Below are positions 1 to 6,730 of a stretch of 10,886 nt of DNA, piece by piece (the stretch's first letter is position 1; each line of letters starts with the position of its first letter). The notes under the pieces are model-generated. The model was not told where the DNA came from. It made no database searches and saw only the letters and a list, made by a program, of their open reading frames with translations. Made by a program: the position numbers and the translations under genes. The stretch is from Acidimicrobiaceae bacterium (lineage in GTDB: Bacteria > Actinomycetota > Acidimicrobiia > Acidimicrobiales > Bog-793): positions 1 through 10,886 of the forward strand of contig DAHUZG010000250.1 in NCBI GenBank assembly GCA_027306715.1, read 5' to 3'.

Positions 1-117
1 CGGGACGGGGCGCCGGGCGGGACGGCGCCGGGCGACGGGGCGCCGGGCAGAGCGGCGCCCGGGCGTGCCGGCACGGGCGGCATTAGTCACACGAGCCAGG
101 AAGAGAGTCGCAGGTGA
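1..117 (+). CDS. Possible 3' end of an upstream low-complexity CDS
   Basis: Frame 1 is open from the window edge to a TGA at 115-117 that overlaps the alaS start codon. It would encode successive pentapeptides ending in APG (DGAPG, GTAPG, DGAPG, RAAPG) followed by a short hydrophilic tail. The 15-nt repeat period is a multiple of three, which fits a translated repeat. However, frame 3 is also open to a TAG at 84-86, and high GC keeps all frames open over so short a stretch. No conserved domain is visible and the product is unknown. This may equally be non-coding leader DNA. Confidence 0.22.
   Translation, partial: RDGAPGGTAPGDGAPGRAAPGRAGTGGISHTSQEESRR
4..63. repeat. 15-bp GC-rich tandem repeat, four imperfect copies
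   Basis: The unit GACGGGGCGCCGGGC occurs exactly at 4-18 and 34-48. Diverged copies lie at 19-33 and 49-63. It is followed by a 12-bp palindrome, CGTGCCGGCACG, at 64-75, which could fold in the transcript upstream of alaS. No function can be assigned from sequence. Confidence 0.6.
98..103 (+). promoter_or_regulatory. Ribosome binding site of alaS
   Basis: AGGAAG at 98-103 lies 10 nt before the GTG at 114. It is the only purine-rich stretch near the start and supports that GTG as the initiation codon. Confidence 0.6.
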
Positions 118-2753
118 ACTGGGACGCTGACCGGTTGCGCAACGCCTTCACGGGCTTTTTCGTCGAGCGCGGCCACACGCCGCTGCCGCCGGCGCTTCTC
201 ATCCCGAACGATCCGAGCGTGCTGTTCACGATCGCCGGGATGGTGCAGTTCAAGCCCTACTTCACCGGCGAGGCGAGCCCCCCGGTGCCGCGAGCGACGA
301 CGATCCAGCCGTGCTTTCGCACCGTCGACATCGACATCATCGGAACGACGGCGCGCCACAGCACCTTCTTCGAGATGCTCGGCAACTTCAGCTTCGGGGA
401 CTACTTCAAAGAGCTGGCCATCCCCTACGCCTGGAAGCTCGTCACCGAGGTCCTCGGCTTCGACCCCGAGCGGCTGTGGATCACCGTGCACGAGTCCGAC
501 GACGAGGCCGAGCAGATCTGGCGGGACGCGGCCGGCGTCGCCCCCGGGCGCATCCAGCGCCTCGGCGCGGAGAACCTGTGGCAGATGGGCGACACCGGGC
601 CGTGCGGGCCCGACTCGGAGATCTTCTTCGACAAAGGAGAGCGCTTCGGCGACCCGGGCGGGCCCGCCCACGGCGGGGCGGAGCGCTTCGTCGAGATCTG
701 GAACCTGGTCTTCATGCAGTTCGAGCGCCACCCGGACGGCCTCCAGTCGCCGCTGCCGCGCCCGAGCATCGACACCGGCGCTGGCCTCGAGCGGATCCTC
801 GCCCTGCTCGAGGGCAAGGACTCGATCTACGAGGCGAGCGTCATCGCCCCGATCGTCGACGAGGCGGCGCGGCTCACCGGCCGCCTGCCAGGCTCCTCGC
901 CGGAGGCCGACGTCGCCCTGCGCATCCTCGCCGACCACGCACGGGCGATGACCTTCCTCATCTCTGACGGGGTCTTCCCCTCCAACGAGGGCCGGGGCTA
1001 CGTGTTGCGGCGGGTCATCCGCCGGGCTGTGCTGCGGGCGACCCAGCTCGGCGTCGCCGAGCCCGTCACCCTGGCGCTGTGCGGTGCCGTCGTCGACCTG
1101 ATGTCGACGGGCTACCCCAAGCTCGAACGCGACCGCTCGCTTGTCGAGAAGGTCGTCGCCCGCGAGGAGGAGTCGTTCCGCCGCACGTTGCGCGCCGGCT
1201 CGCTGCTGCTCGACGAGGAGCTCGCACGCGGGCTGCCGACGATCGCCGGCGAGGTCGCCTTTCGCCTCCACGACACCTTCGGCTTTCCGATCGACCTCAC
1301 CACCGAGGTCGCCGCCGAGCGCGGCGTGGGCGTCGACCTCGCCGGCTTCGAGGCGGCGATGGGCGAGCAGCGGCTGCGCGCCCGCCAGGGCGGCCGTGCC
1401 CAGCGCGGCGACGTCGAGGAGGAGCGGGCCGGTTTCCGCGAGGTGCTCGAGGAGTTCGGCCGGAGCGAGTTCCTCGGATACGAGCAGGTCTCGTCGGCCT
1501 CCCGGGTGCTGGCGGTGCTCGCCCGCCCCGCCGGCGCCAGCTTCGAGAACGTCGAGGGCGAGTCGGCGCCGGACGGCGCCGAGCTTCTCGACGTCGTCCT
1601 CGACCGCACCCCCTTCTACGCCGAGGGCGGCGGCCAGGTCGGTGACACCGGCTGGATCGAGGGCCCGACCGGGCGGTTCCGCGTCCTTGACACGACCGTC
1701 GCCGTCGAGGGCGTCACCCGCCACACCGGACACGTCGTCTCCGGCGATCTCGAGGCCGGTGCAACGGTGACCGCCTCGGTCGACACGGCCCGGCGCGACG
1801 ACATCCGCCGCAACCACACCGGCACCCACCTGCTGCACTGGGCTCTCCGCCAGGTGCTCGGCGAGCACGTCAAGCAGCAGGGCTCGCTCGTCGCGGCGCG
1901 CCGCCTGCGCTTCGACTTCCACCACTTCGCCCCGCTCAGCGAGGCGGAGGTGGCGGCTGTCGAGGACCTCGTCAACCGTGAGGTGATCGCCGACGAGCCG
2001 GTGGTGGTGCGCGAGATGGCACGCGCCGAGGCCGAGCGCACCGGCGCCGTCGCCTTCTTCGGCGAGAAGTACGGCGAGCAGGTGCGCGTCGTCTCCGCCG
2101 GGTCCGCCTCGGTCGAGCTCTGCGGCGGGACCCATGTGCACGCGACGGGCATGATCGGCCCGCTCCGGATCGTCGCCGAGTCGTCGATCGGCGCCAACAC
2201 CCGCCGCGTGGAGGCGACGACGGGCGTGCGCTCGCTCGAGGAGATCCGCGCCGCAGAGCGGGCGTTGCAGCGGGCGGCGGCGTCGTTGCGGGCCGCGCCG
2301 GCCGAGGTCCCCGAAGCGGCGGAGCGCCTCGTGGCCCGGGAGCGGGAGCTCGAGGAGCAGCTGCGCCGCGTCCGACTCGCCGAGCTTGCCGACGAGGCCG
2401 CCGATCTGGCGCGCCGGAGCGGCGGCCGGGCCGTGGTCGCCCGCCGCGACCGACTCGACCAGGGGGCGATGCGCGAGCTGGCGCTCAAGGTGCGCGAGCA
2501 GGAGGGCGTCGAGGCGGTGGCGCTCGTCGGCTCTCCGGAGGGGACCAAGGTGGCGCTTGTCGTCGCCGCCCGGTCCAGTTCGGGGATCGACGCCCGGACC
2601 GTCGTCTCCGCCGCGGGGCCGCTCATCGGCGGCGGCGGCGGCGGGTCTCCCGAGCTCGTGACGGCGGGCGGCCGCAACGTCGCCGGCATCGACGCCGCCC
2701 TCGAGGCTCTCGCCCAGGCCCTCGGGGCGGCCCTCGGGGCGCCGGCCGGCTGA
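114..2753 (+). CDS. alaS: Alanyl-tRNA synthetase
   Basis: This cytoplasmic class II synthetase attaches alanine to tRNA-Ala and hydrolyses mischarged Ser/Gly-tRNA. The product has 879 residues, the normal length (about 875 in E. coli). The catalytic core is recognisable by FTIAGMVQFKPYF, TFFEMLGNFSFGDYFK (from residue 84), the GDTGPCGPDSEIFFD stretch, and motif 3 DTGAGLERIL starting at D220. The editing domain keeps its zinc ligands: HTGTH (H568, H572) and CGGTH (C670, H674). The C-terminal DHHA1/C-Ala domain has a six-glycine run at 839-844 followed by SPELVTAGGRN. The segment RTVDIDIIGTTARH replaces the proteobacterial RTGGKHNDLENVG form and resembles actinobacterial enzymes. The GTG start has a Shine-Dalgarno sequence 10 nt upstream. 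ruvX follows after 1 bp. All key residues are present, so the gene looks intact and functional. Confidence 0.97.
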   Translation: MNWDADRLRNAFTGFFVERGHTPLPPALLIPNDPSVLFTIAGMVQFKPYFTGEASPPVPRATTIQPCFRTVDIDIIGTTARHSTFFEMLGNFSFGDYFKELAIPYAWKLVTEVLGFDPERLWITVHESDDEAEQIWRDAAGVAPGRIQRLGAENLWQMGDTGPCGPDSEIFFDKGERFGDPGGPAHGGAERFVEIWNLVFMQFERHPDGLQSPLPRPSIDTGAGLERILALLEGKDSIYEASVIAPIVDEAARLTGRLPGSSPEADVALRILADHARAMTFLISDGVFPSNEGRGYVLRRVIRRAVLRATQLGVAEPVTLALCGAVVDLMSTGYPKLERDRSLVEKVVAREEESFRRTLRAGSLLLDEELARGLPTIAGEVAFRLHDTFGFPIDLTTEVAAERGVGVDLAGFEAAMGEQRLRARQGGRAQRGDVEEERAGFREVLEEFGRSEFLGYEQVSSASRVLAVLARPAGASFENVEGESAPDGAELLDVVLDRTPFYAEGGGQVGDTGWIEGPTGRFRVLDTTVAVEGVTRHTGHVVSGDLEAGATVTASVDTARRDDIRRNHTGTHLLHWALRQVLGEHVKQQGSLVAARRLRFDFHHFAPLSEAEVAAVEDLVNREVIADEPVVVREMARAEAERTGAVAFFGEKYGEQVRVVSAGSASVELCGGTHVHATGMIGPLRIVAESSIGANTRRVEATTGVRSLEEIRAAERALQRAAASLRAAPAEVPEAAERLVARERELEEQLRRVRLAELADEAADLARRSGGRAVVARRDRLDQGAMRELALKVREQEGVEAVALVGSPEGTKVALVVAARSSSGIDARTVVSAAGPLIGGGGGGSPELVTAGGRNVAGIDAALEALAQALGAALGAPAG

Positions 2754-2754
2754 G

Positions 2755-3297
2755 GTGCCGCCCGGCGGCGCCGGGGCGCCGGCCGCACGGGGACGGGTGC
2801 TCGCCTTCGACCTCGGCGAGCGGCGGATCGGCGTCGCCGTCTCGGACAGCGACCGGCTGCTGGCGATGCCGCGCGGCGTCATCGAGCGCAGCGGGGACCG
2901 GGCCGCCGACCGGCGGGCGATGGCCGGGGCCGTCACCGAGGCGGCGGCCGTCGAGGTCGTGGTCGGGCTCCCGCTCTCGCTCGACGGGTCCGTCGGCGCC
3001 GCGGCACAGGCGGTGCTCGACGAGCTGGCCGAGCTTGCCGCCGTCCTCGGCGTGCCGGTGCACACCGTCGACGAGCGCTACACGAGCGTGCAGGCATCCC
3101 GCTTGCGCCGGAGCGCCGAGGCACCCCTGGCGGCGAGACCGGTCGGCGCCGTGCGGGACGCCTCGCGTGCCCGCCGTCGCCCGGCGGGGGCGCGCCGGCG
3201 GGGGCGGGCGGCGCTCGACGACAGCGCTGCGGCGATCATCTTGCAGAGCTGGCTCGACGCCGGCGGTCGCCCCCCGGCCGGCAGCGGTCGCCACTAG
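2755..3297 (+). CDS. ruvX: RuvX/YqgF family pre-16S rRNA nuclease
   Basis: This is an RNase H-fold protein of the YqgF family, known for processing the 5' end of 16S rRNA and once proposed as a Holliday-junction resolvase. The product has 180 residues; most relatives have 135-165. Conserved features are LAFDLGERRIGVAVSD with acidic D19, VVVGLPLSLDGS (GLPLSLDGS at 71-79), DERYTSVQA from D106, and DDSAAAIILQSWLD with D155/D156. D106 and D156 are 50 residues apart, against 27 in E. coli YqgF. The extra length is a segment at about 124-152 with ten arginines. The GTG start lies 1 bp after the alaS stop, so translation is probably coupled. A later GTG at 2797 (residue 15) would trim a weak leader but sits inside the first conserved strand. 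The alaS-ruvX pair is common in Actinomycetota, which supports the assignment. Confidence 0.9.
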   Translation: MPPGGAGAPAARGRVLAFDLGERRIGVAVSDSDRLLAMPRGVIERSGDRAADRRAMAGAVTEAAAVEVVVGLPLSLDGSVGAAAQAVLDELAELAAVLGVPVHTVDERYTSVQASRLRRSAEAPLAARPVGAVRDASRARRRPAGARRRGRAALDDSAAAIILQSWLDAGGRPPAGSGRH

Positions 3298-3353
3298 CCT
3301 CGGCGCCGTGGCCGTTCACCTGCTCGAGGGAGCGAGCCGGCTCCGCTCGCGCC

Positions 3354-3358
3354 AGGAG
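3354..3358 (+). promoter_or_regulatory. Ribosome binding site favouring a 3368 start
   Basis: AGGAG at 3354-3358 is 9 nt before the GTG at 3368. The alternative in-frame GTG at 3308 has no purine-rich sequence ahead of it. The site decides the start chosen for the SEDS gene. Confidence 0.5.
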
Positions 3359-3367
3359 CGGAGGGGC

Positions 3368-4492
3368 GTGCTGTTCGCCGTCCGCCACCTCGACCTGCCG
3401 CTGCTCGCCTCGACGGTCGCCCTCTCGGCGGTCGGCCTCGTCATCGTCTACTCGGCGACCCGGACCATCTACCCGCTCGAGCCGACATACTTCGTCAAGC
3501 GCCAGCTCGTCTACTTCGTCCTCGGCGGCGTGGTGATGCTCGTCTGCACCTTCGTCGACTACCGGAAGCTGCTCGAGATCGGCTACTGGCTGTACGGGCT
3601 GATCGTGCTCTCGCTCGTGGCCGTCTTCGGCTTCCACTCCGGGGTCTCCACCGCGGCCGGGTCGGCGGGCTCGGCGCAGCGGTGGATACCTTTCGGACCG
3701 ATCCACATCCAGCCGTCCGAGCTCGGCGTGGTCGGCATCATCATCGCCCTCGGCGTCTACGCCCACCACAACGAGGATGCTCTCGGGCCGCGCCGGATCG
3801 TCGCCATGCTCGGGCTCGCCGCCGTGCCGATGCTGCTCGTCTACAAGCAGCCCGACCTCGGCACGGCGATCGTGATGGGTGTCGTCGTCTTCGCCCTCCT
3901 CGTCACTGCCGGGGTGCGACTGCGCTACCTTCTCCTGCTCGTCGGGATCGCTGTAGTCGGCATCGTGCTCGCCCTCCAGATCCACCTGTTGAAGGGTTAC
4001 CAGCTGCAGCGTCTGACCGGCTTCTTCCACTCGGGCGGCCAGAGTGGCCTCTTCAGCTACAACTACAACCTCTACCAGGCGGAGACGGCGATCGGCTCCG
4101 GCGGCCTCAAAGGAGTCGGGCTGTTCGACGGGCAGGTGACGAACCTCGGCTATGTCCCCGAGCAGTACGCCGACTTCATCTTCTCCGCCCTCGGCGAGCA
4201 GCTCGGGTTCCTCGGCTCGCTCCTCGTCGTCGGGCTCTTCGGCGTCATCGTGCTGCGCGTCCTGCGCACGATCCAGGTCGCCCGCGACACCCTCGGGCGG
4301 ATGATCGGCGCCGGCGCCCTGGCGTTCATCACCTTCTCGGTGTTCGAGAACATCGGCATGAACGTCGGCTTGATGCCGATCACCGGCATCCCGCTCCCCT
4401 TCCTGTCCTACGGCGGCTCGGCGATCCTCGCCTTCTACGCCATGATCGGGCTCGTCGCCAACGTCGAGATCCGCCGTCACCTGCTGCGGTGA
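3368..4492 (+). CDS. rodA: RodA-type SEDS peptidoglycan glycosyltransferase
   Basis: This is an integral membrane SEDS-family enzyme that polymerises lipid II into glycan strands, normally with a class B penicillin-binding protein, during wall elongation. The product has 374 residues (E. coli RodA has 370) and about ten hydrophobic segments. Family signatures are VGLVIVYSATR near the N terminus, IHIQPSEL, YKQPDLGTA, then PEQYADFIFSALGEQLGFLG, where D269 aligns with the catalytic aspartate (D262 of E. coli RodA). It ends with the GMNVGLMPITGIPLPFLSYGGSA signature of this branch. The start at 3368 is chosen for its Shine-Dalgarno sequence and family length. An in-frame GTG at 3308 would add 20 residues, and an open frame back to 3035 lies inside ruvX and is not used. 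It follows ruvX by 70 bp and overlaps the next gene by 4 bp. RodA is preferred over FtsW on similarity, but the split is not certain. Confidence 0.9.
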   Translation: MLFAVRHLDLPLLASTVALSAVGLVIVYSATRTIYPLEPTYFVKRQLVYFVLGGVVMLVCTFVDYRKLLEIGYWLYGLIVLSLVAVFGFHSGVSTAAGSAGSAQRWIPFGPIHIQPSELGVVGIIIALGVYAHHNEDALGPRRIVAMLGLAAVPMLLVYKQPDLGTAIVMGVVVFALLVTAGVRLRYLLLLVGIAVVGIVLALQIHLLKGYQLQRLTGFFHSGGQSGLFSYNYNLYQAETAIGSGGLKGVGLFDGQVTNLGYVPEQYADFIFSALGEQLGFLGSLLVVGLFGVIVLRVLRTIQVARDTLGRMIGAGALAFITFSVFENIGMNVGLMPITGIPLPFLSYGGSAILAFYAMIGLVANVEIRRHLLR

Positions 4493-5136
4493 GCCTCGAC
4501 CAGCTGCCCGAGCCGGGACCGGCTCGGGAGATCGGAGACGGGGCCCTGCTCGAGCCCGCAGCGGCCGGCGACGGCGCTGCAGCCGTCGCGGCCGGCGATG
4601 GCGCTGCAGCCGCCGAGACCGCTGCTGCGAGCGAGCCGGACGCAGACGCGAGCGAGCCGGACGCAGAGGCAGGAGCGCTCGGCGACTTCCTCAACGGAGG
4701 CCCGCTCCCGGTCCCTGCCTGCCCGCTCGAGTTCGTCGACGTCGTGCTCGCCCTGCCGAGCCCGAACCCGGTTGTCATCCTCCGCGAGACCGACTATCCC
4801 GGCAGGCAGCTGCACATCCCTGTCGGCATGGCCGAGGGCCAGGCGATCGCCTACGCGGCGCGCGGCATCGCCACCCCGAAGCCGCTCACCCACGAGCTGT
4901 TCGTCGACGCCCTCGCTGCCCTCGGGGCGAGCGTCGACGTCGTCCGCATCACCAACGTCGTCGGCAACGCCTTCTGGGCCGAGATCGTCCTCTCCTCCCC
5001 GAGCGGGGTGAGCACCTTGCACTGCCGGCCCTCGGATGGCATCTGCCTCGCGCTGCGCAGCCCGATGGCCGTGCCGATCACTGCCGCCGCCCACGAGCTC
5101 GAGGACGCCGGCATCGACACCGAGACGGGCGGCTGA
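4489..5136 (+). CDS. DUF151 / bifunctional nuclease-family protein with repetitive N-terminal extension
   Basis: The product has 215 residues. The DUF151 (bifunctional nuclease, BFN) domain starts near F82 and shows PNPVVILRETDYPGRQLHIPVGMAEGQAI in pieces, RPLTHELF-type TPKPLTHELFVDALAALGA, then FWAEIVLSS and the RPSDGICLALRSPMAVPI signature. Plant members have reported nuclease activity; the role of bacterial members is poorly defined, so no reaction is claimed. Residues 1 to about 80 are an Ala/Glu/Asp/Gly-rich disordered extension built partly from two in-frame tandem duplications. The GTG start overlaps the stop of the SEDS gene (GTGA, 4489-4492), so translation is probably coupled; no Shine-Dalgarno sequence is seen. 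The next in-frame GTG (4744) would cut into the domain. The gene ends tail to tail with the minus-strand SEDS gene. Confidence 0.82.
   Translation: MSLDQLPEPGPAREIGDGALLEPAAAGDGAAAVAAGDGAAAAETAAASEPDADASEPDAEAGALGDFLNGGPLPVPACPLEFVDVVLALPSPNPVVILRETDYPGRQLHIPVGMAEGQAIAYAARGIATPKPLTHELFVDALAALGASVDVVRITNVVGNAFWAEIVLSSPSGVSTLHCRPSDGICLALRSPMAVPITAAAHELEDAGIDTETGG
4507..4528 (+). other. Perfect 10-bp-stem inverted repeat at the start of the DUF151 gene
   Basis: CCCGAGCCGG (4507-4516) is followed by GA and its exact reverse complement CCGGCTCGGG (4519-4528). In RNA it would form a very stable hairpin beginning 18 nt after the GTG start codon and 14 nt after the SEDS stop. There is no T-run, so an intrinsic terminator is unlikely. 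It could damp translation of the DUF151 gene or stabilise the upstream message. A role is inference only. Confidence 0.5.
4561..4614. repeat. 27-bp in-frame tandem duplication
   Basis: Two adjacent 27-bp units (4561-4587 and 4588-4614) differ at two positions. They encode AAGDGAAAV and AAGDGAAAA in the N-terminal extension of the DUF151 protein. Confidence 0.85.
4630..4671. repeat. 21-bp in-frame tandem duplication
   Basis: Two adjacent 21-bp units (4630-4650 and 4651-4671) differ at two positions. They encode SEPDADA and SEPDAEA. It is a separate unit from the 27-bp duplication 15 bp upstream, so the extension seems to have grown by at least two slippage events. Confidence 0.85.
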
Positions 5137-5157
5137 TCAGCGAGCGGCTGATCAGCG
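5129..5157. terminator. Duplicated palindrome at the convergent gene junction, candidate bidirectional terminator
   Basis: GCGGCTGATCAGCG occurs at 5129-5142 and again at 5144-5157. Each copy holds the palindrome GCTGATCAGC (5132-5141, 5147-5156), so the copies can pair as a 10-bp stem with loop GAGCG. The TGA of the DUF151 gene (5134-5136) is in copy 1 and the minus-strand stop (5154-5152) is in copy 2. The 15-bp period gives each gene a second in-frame stop. There is no T-run, so termination is an inference from symmetry and location. Confidence 0.45.
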
Positions 5158-6627
5158 GCGCACCGGCGCGGCGAGGGCGGCGGCGGGGCCGTTCCCCTCG
5201 TCGGAGATGCGCATCACGAGCGCGACGAGTATGTAGTTGGCCACAAGTGACGAGCCGCCGTAGGAGACGAAGGGGAGCGTCACCCCGGTGAGCGGGAGCA
5301 GTCGCAGCACCCCGGCCATGATGAACAGCGTCTGGAAGCCGAAGGTGCCGGTGAGCCCGACCGCCAGGAGCCGGGCGAAGTCCGACCGGGCCCGTATCGC
5401 GGCGCGCAGGCCAGCGCCGACGATGAGCAGGTAGCCGGCGACGAGGGCGGCGGTGCCGACGAGTCCGATCTCCTCGCCGAAGACGGCGAAGATGAAGTCG
5501 GCGTAGGCGATCGGCAGGGCTCCCGTGGCGGCGATCCCGAGCCCGAGGCCGCTTCCCCACAGTCCCCCGCGGGCGAAGGCGAGCTCGCCCTGCACCGGCT
5601 GCTGCCCGGCGAAGTAACCGCTCGAGCTGTAGTACTTCCACGGGTCCAGCCAGACCGCGATCCGCCCGTCGACCTGGCCGAGCAGGTGCGAGGCGAGGAG
5701 GGTCGCTCCGCCGAAGACGACCAGCCCGGCGATCACGTAGCTCCAGCGCCCGGTCGCCACCCAGAGCAGCACGAGGAACACGACGAAGAGGATCAACGAG
5801 AAGCCGATGTCGTGCTCGGCGAGGATGATGAGCAGAGATGCCGCCCCGGCCACGGCGACCGGGCCGAAGGCCCGCAGGTCGGTGAACAGCCGGTTCCCGA
5901 CCCGCCGCGTCGGGATCATCAACAGCTCGCGCTTCTCGACGAAGTACGAGGCGAAGAAGATGACGAGGAGGATCTTGGCGAGCTCGACGGGCTGGAACGA
6001 GAGCTGGGTGCCGACATGCACCCACAGCCGGGCACCGTTGATGTTCTCGCCGATCTTCGGCATGAGCGGGGAGAGCAGCAGCACGAAGGCGGCGGCGGCG
6101 AGCAGGTAGCGGTAGCGCTCGAGGTCGCGCGAGCGGCGGACCGTCAACAAGGTCATCGAGTAGAGCACGACCCCGAGGACGCTCCACTCGAGCTGCGCGC
6201 CAGGACGGGCGTTGGCGTCGCCGATGCGCTGGATCATGACGAAGCCGAGCCCGTTGAGCACGAGGGCGATCGGCAGGATGACCGGGTCGGCGTCGGGGGC
6301 GAGGCGCCGGTTGACGGCATTGACGACGATGCCGAAGGCGGGCAGGGCGACGGCGAGCTCGACGAGGTGGTGGGGGAGCGAGAGGGTGCCGGCGGCGGTC
6401 TGGCTCTGGACCCCGAAGCTGGCGAGGAGCTCGGCGGCGGCGACGACGATGACGCCGACGAAGATCAGGCCGAGCTCGCTCCGCCGTCGCGGCTTCGGCC
6501 CCCAGCCAGCCTTGCGAAGGTTCCCACGCCGCCACGTCGAGAGCCGTTGGCGACGCACCGCCGTGCCCGCTGTTGATCGCGGCGCGGGGACCTCGGTCGT
6601 GACCGGAGTCGTCGCCGGGCCCGCCAC
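5152..6627 (-). CDS. Second SEDS-family glycosyltransferase (mycobacterial RodA/FtsW-like)
   Basis: This is an integral membrane lipid II polymerase of the SEDS family, 491 residues, with about twelve hydrophobic segments starting near residue 51. It resembles Mycobacterium RodA (Rv0017c) more than its plus-strand neighbour. Shared features are LNGLGFVMIQRI, GARLWVHVGTQLSFQPVELAKILL, WLDPWKYY and LPLTGVTLPFVSYGGSSLVANYILVALVM read in pieces. The presumed catalytic aspartate is D377 in AYADFIFAVFGEEIGLVG. It has QPVE and EHDIG where the neighbour has QPSE and KQPDLG. The start is uncertain: GTG at 6627 has only a weak AGG ahead, TTG at 6669 and GTG at 6558 are possible, and the frame stays open antisense across ppk1 to 8388 without relevance. 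It is transcribed away from ppk1. No penicillin-binding protein partner lies beside it in the window, so RodA versus FtsW cannot be decided. Confidence 0.9.
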   Translation of the reverse strand: MAGPATTPVTTEVPAPRSTAGTAVRRQRLSTWRRGNLRKAGWGPKPRRRSELGLIFVGVIVVAAAELLASFGVQSQTAAGTLSLPHHLVELAVALPAFGIVVNAVNRRLAPDADPVILPIALVLNGLGFVMIQRIGDANARPGAQLEWSVLGVVLYSMTLLTVRRSRDLERYRYLLAAAAFVLLLSPLMPKIGENINGARLWVHVGTQLSFQPVELAKILLVIFFASYFVEKRELLMIPTRRVGNRLFTDLRAFGPVAVAGAASLLIILAEHDIGFSLILFVVFLVLLWVATGRWSYVIAGLVVFGGATLLASHLLGQVDGRIAVWLDPWKYYSSSGYFAGQQPVQGELAFARGGLWGSGLGLGIAATGALPIAYADFIFAVFGEEIGLVGTAALVAGYLLIVGAGLRAAIRARSDFARLLAVGLTGTFGFQTLFIMAGVLRLLPLTGVTLPFVSYGGSSLVANYILVALVMRISDEGNGPAAALAAPVRR

Positions 6628-6710
6628 GGCCGGAAAGCCTACCGGAGCGCTCCTCGCGGCCAGGGCCAACCGCTCCGGCCAGGGCTCTTGGACAGCGCCC
6701 CCGACAGTGC

Positions 6711-6730
6711 CCGGCCGGCGCGCCGGCTGG
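6711..6730. promoter_or_regulatory. 20-bp near-perfect palindrome in the divergent intergenic region
   Basis: A perfect 14-bp palindrome, GCCGGCGCGCCGGC, at 6714-6727 extends to 20 bp with one G/T mismatched pair. It sits midway between the starts of the minus-strand SEDS gene and ppk1. A smaller inverted repeat, CGCGG-TAAAG-CCGCG (6734-6748), and the palindrome GGGGATCCCC (6767-6776) follow. Symmetry and location fit an operator serving one or both genes. GC bias raises the chance background, so the call is tentative. Confidence 0.35.

Noticed and set aside
87..3065. 992-codon open frame on the minus strand opposite alaS and ruvX
   Set aside because: It is antisense to two clearly conserved genes. 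Its product is Arg/Ala/Gly/Asp-rich with no domain, as expected when GC-rich codons are read backwards.
3035..3367. N-terminal extension of the rodA frame into ruvX
   Set aside because: It overlaps conserved ruvX sequence in another frame. The 3368 GTG has a good Shine-Dalgarno sequence and gives the family length. The 3308 GTG remains a weaker alternative.
3236..4480. Minus-strand 414-codon frame rich in Asp, Glu and His
   Set aside because: It is the reverse reading of the membrane-protein codons of the rodA gene. Its acidic composition is an artefact of antisense hydrophobic codons.
3682..4488. Upstream extension of the DUF151 frame inside rodA
   Set aside because: It lies in the wrong frame of a conserved membrane protein. 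The GTG at 4489 overlaps the rodA stop, the normal coupled arrangement.
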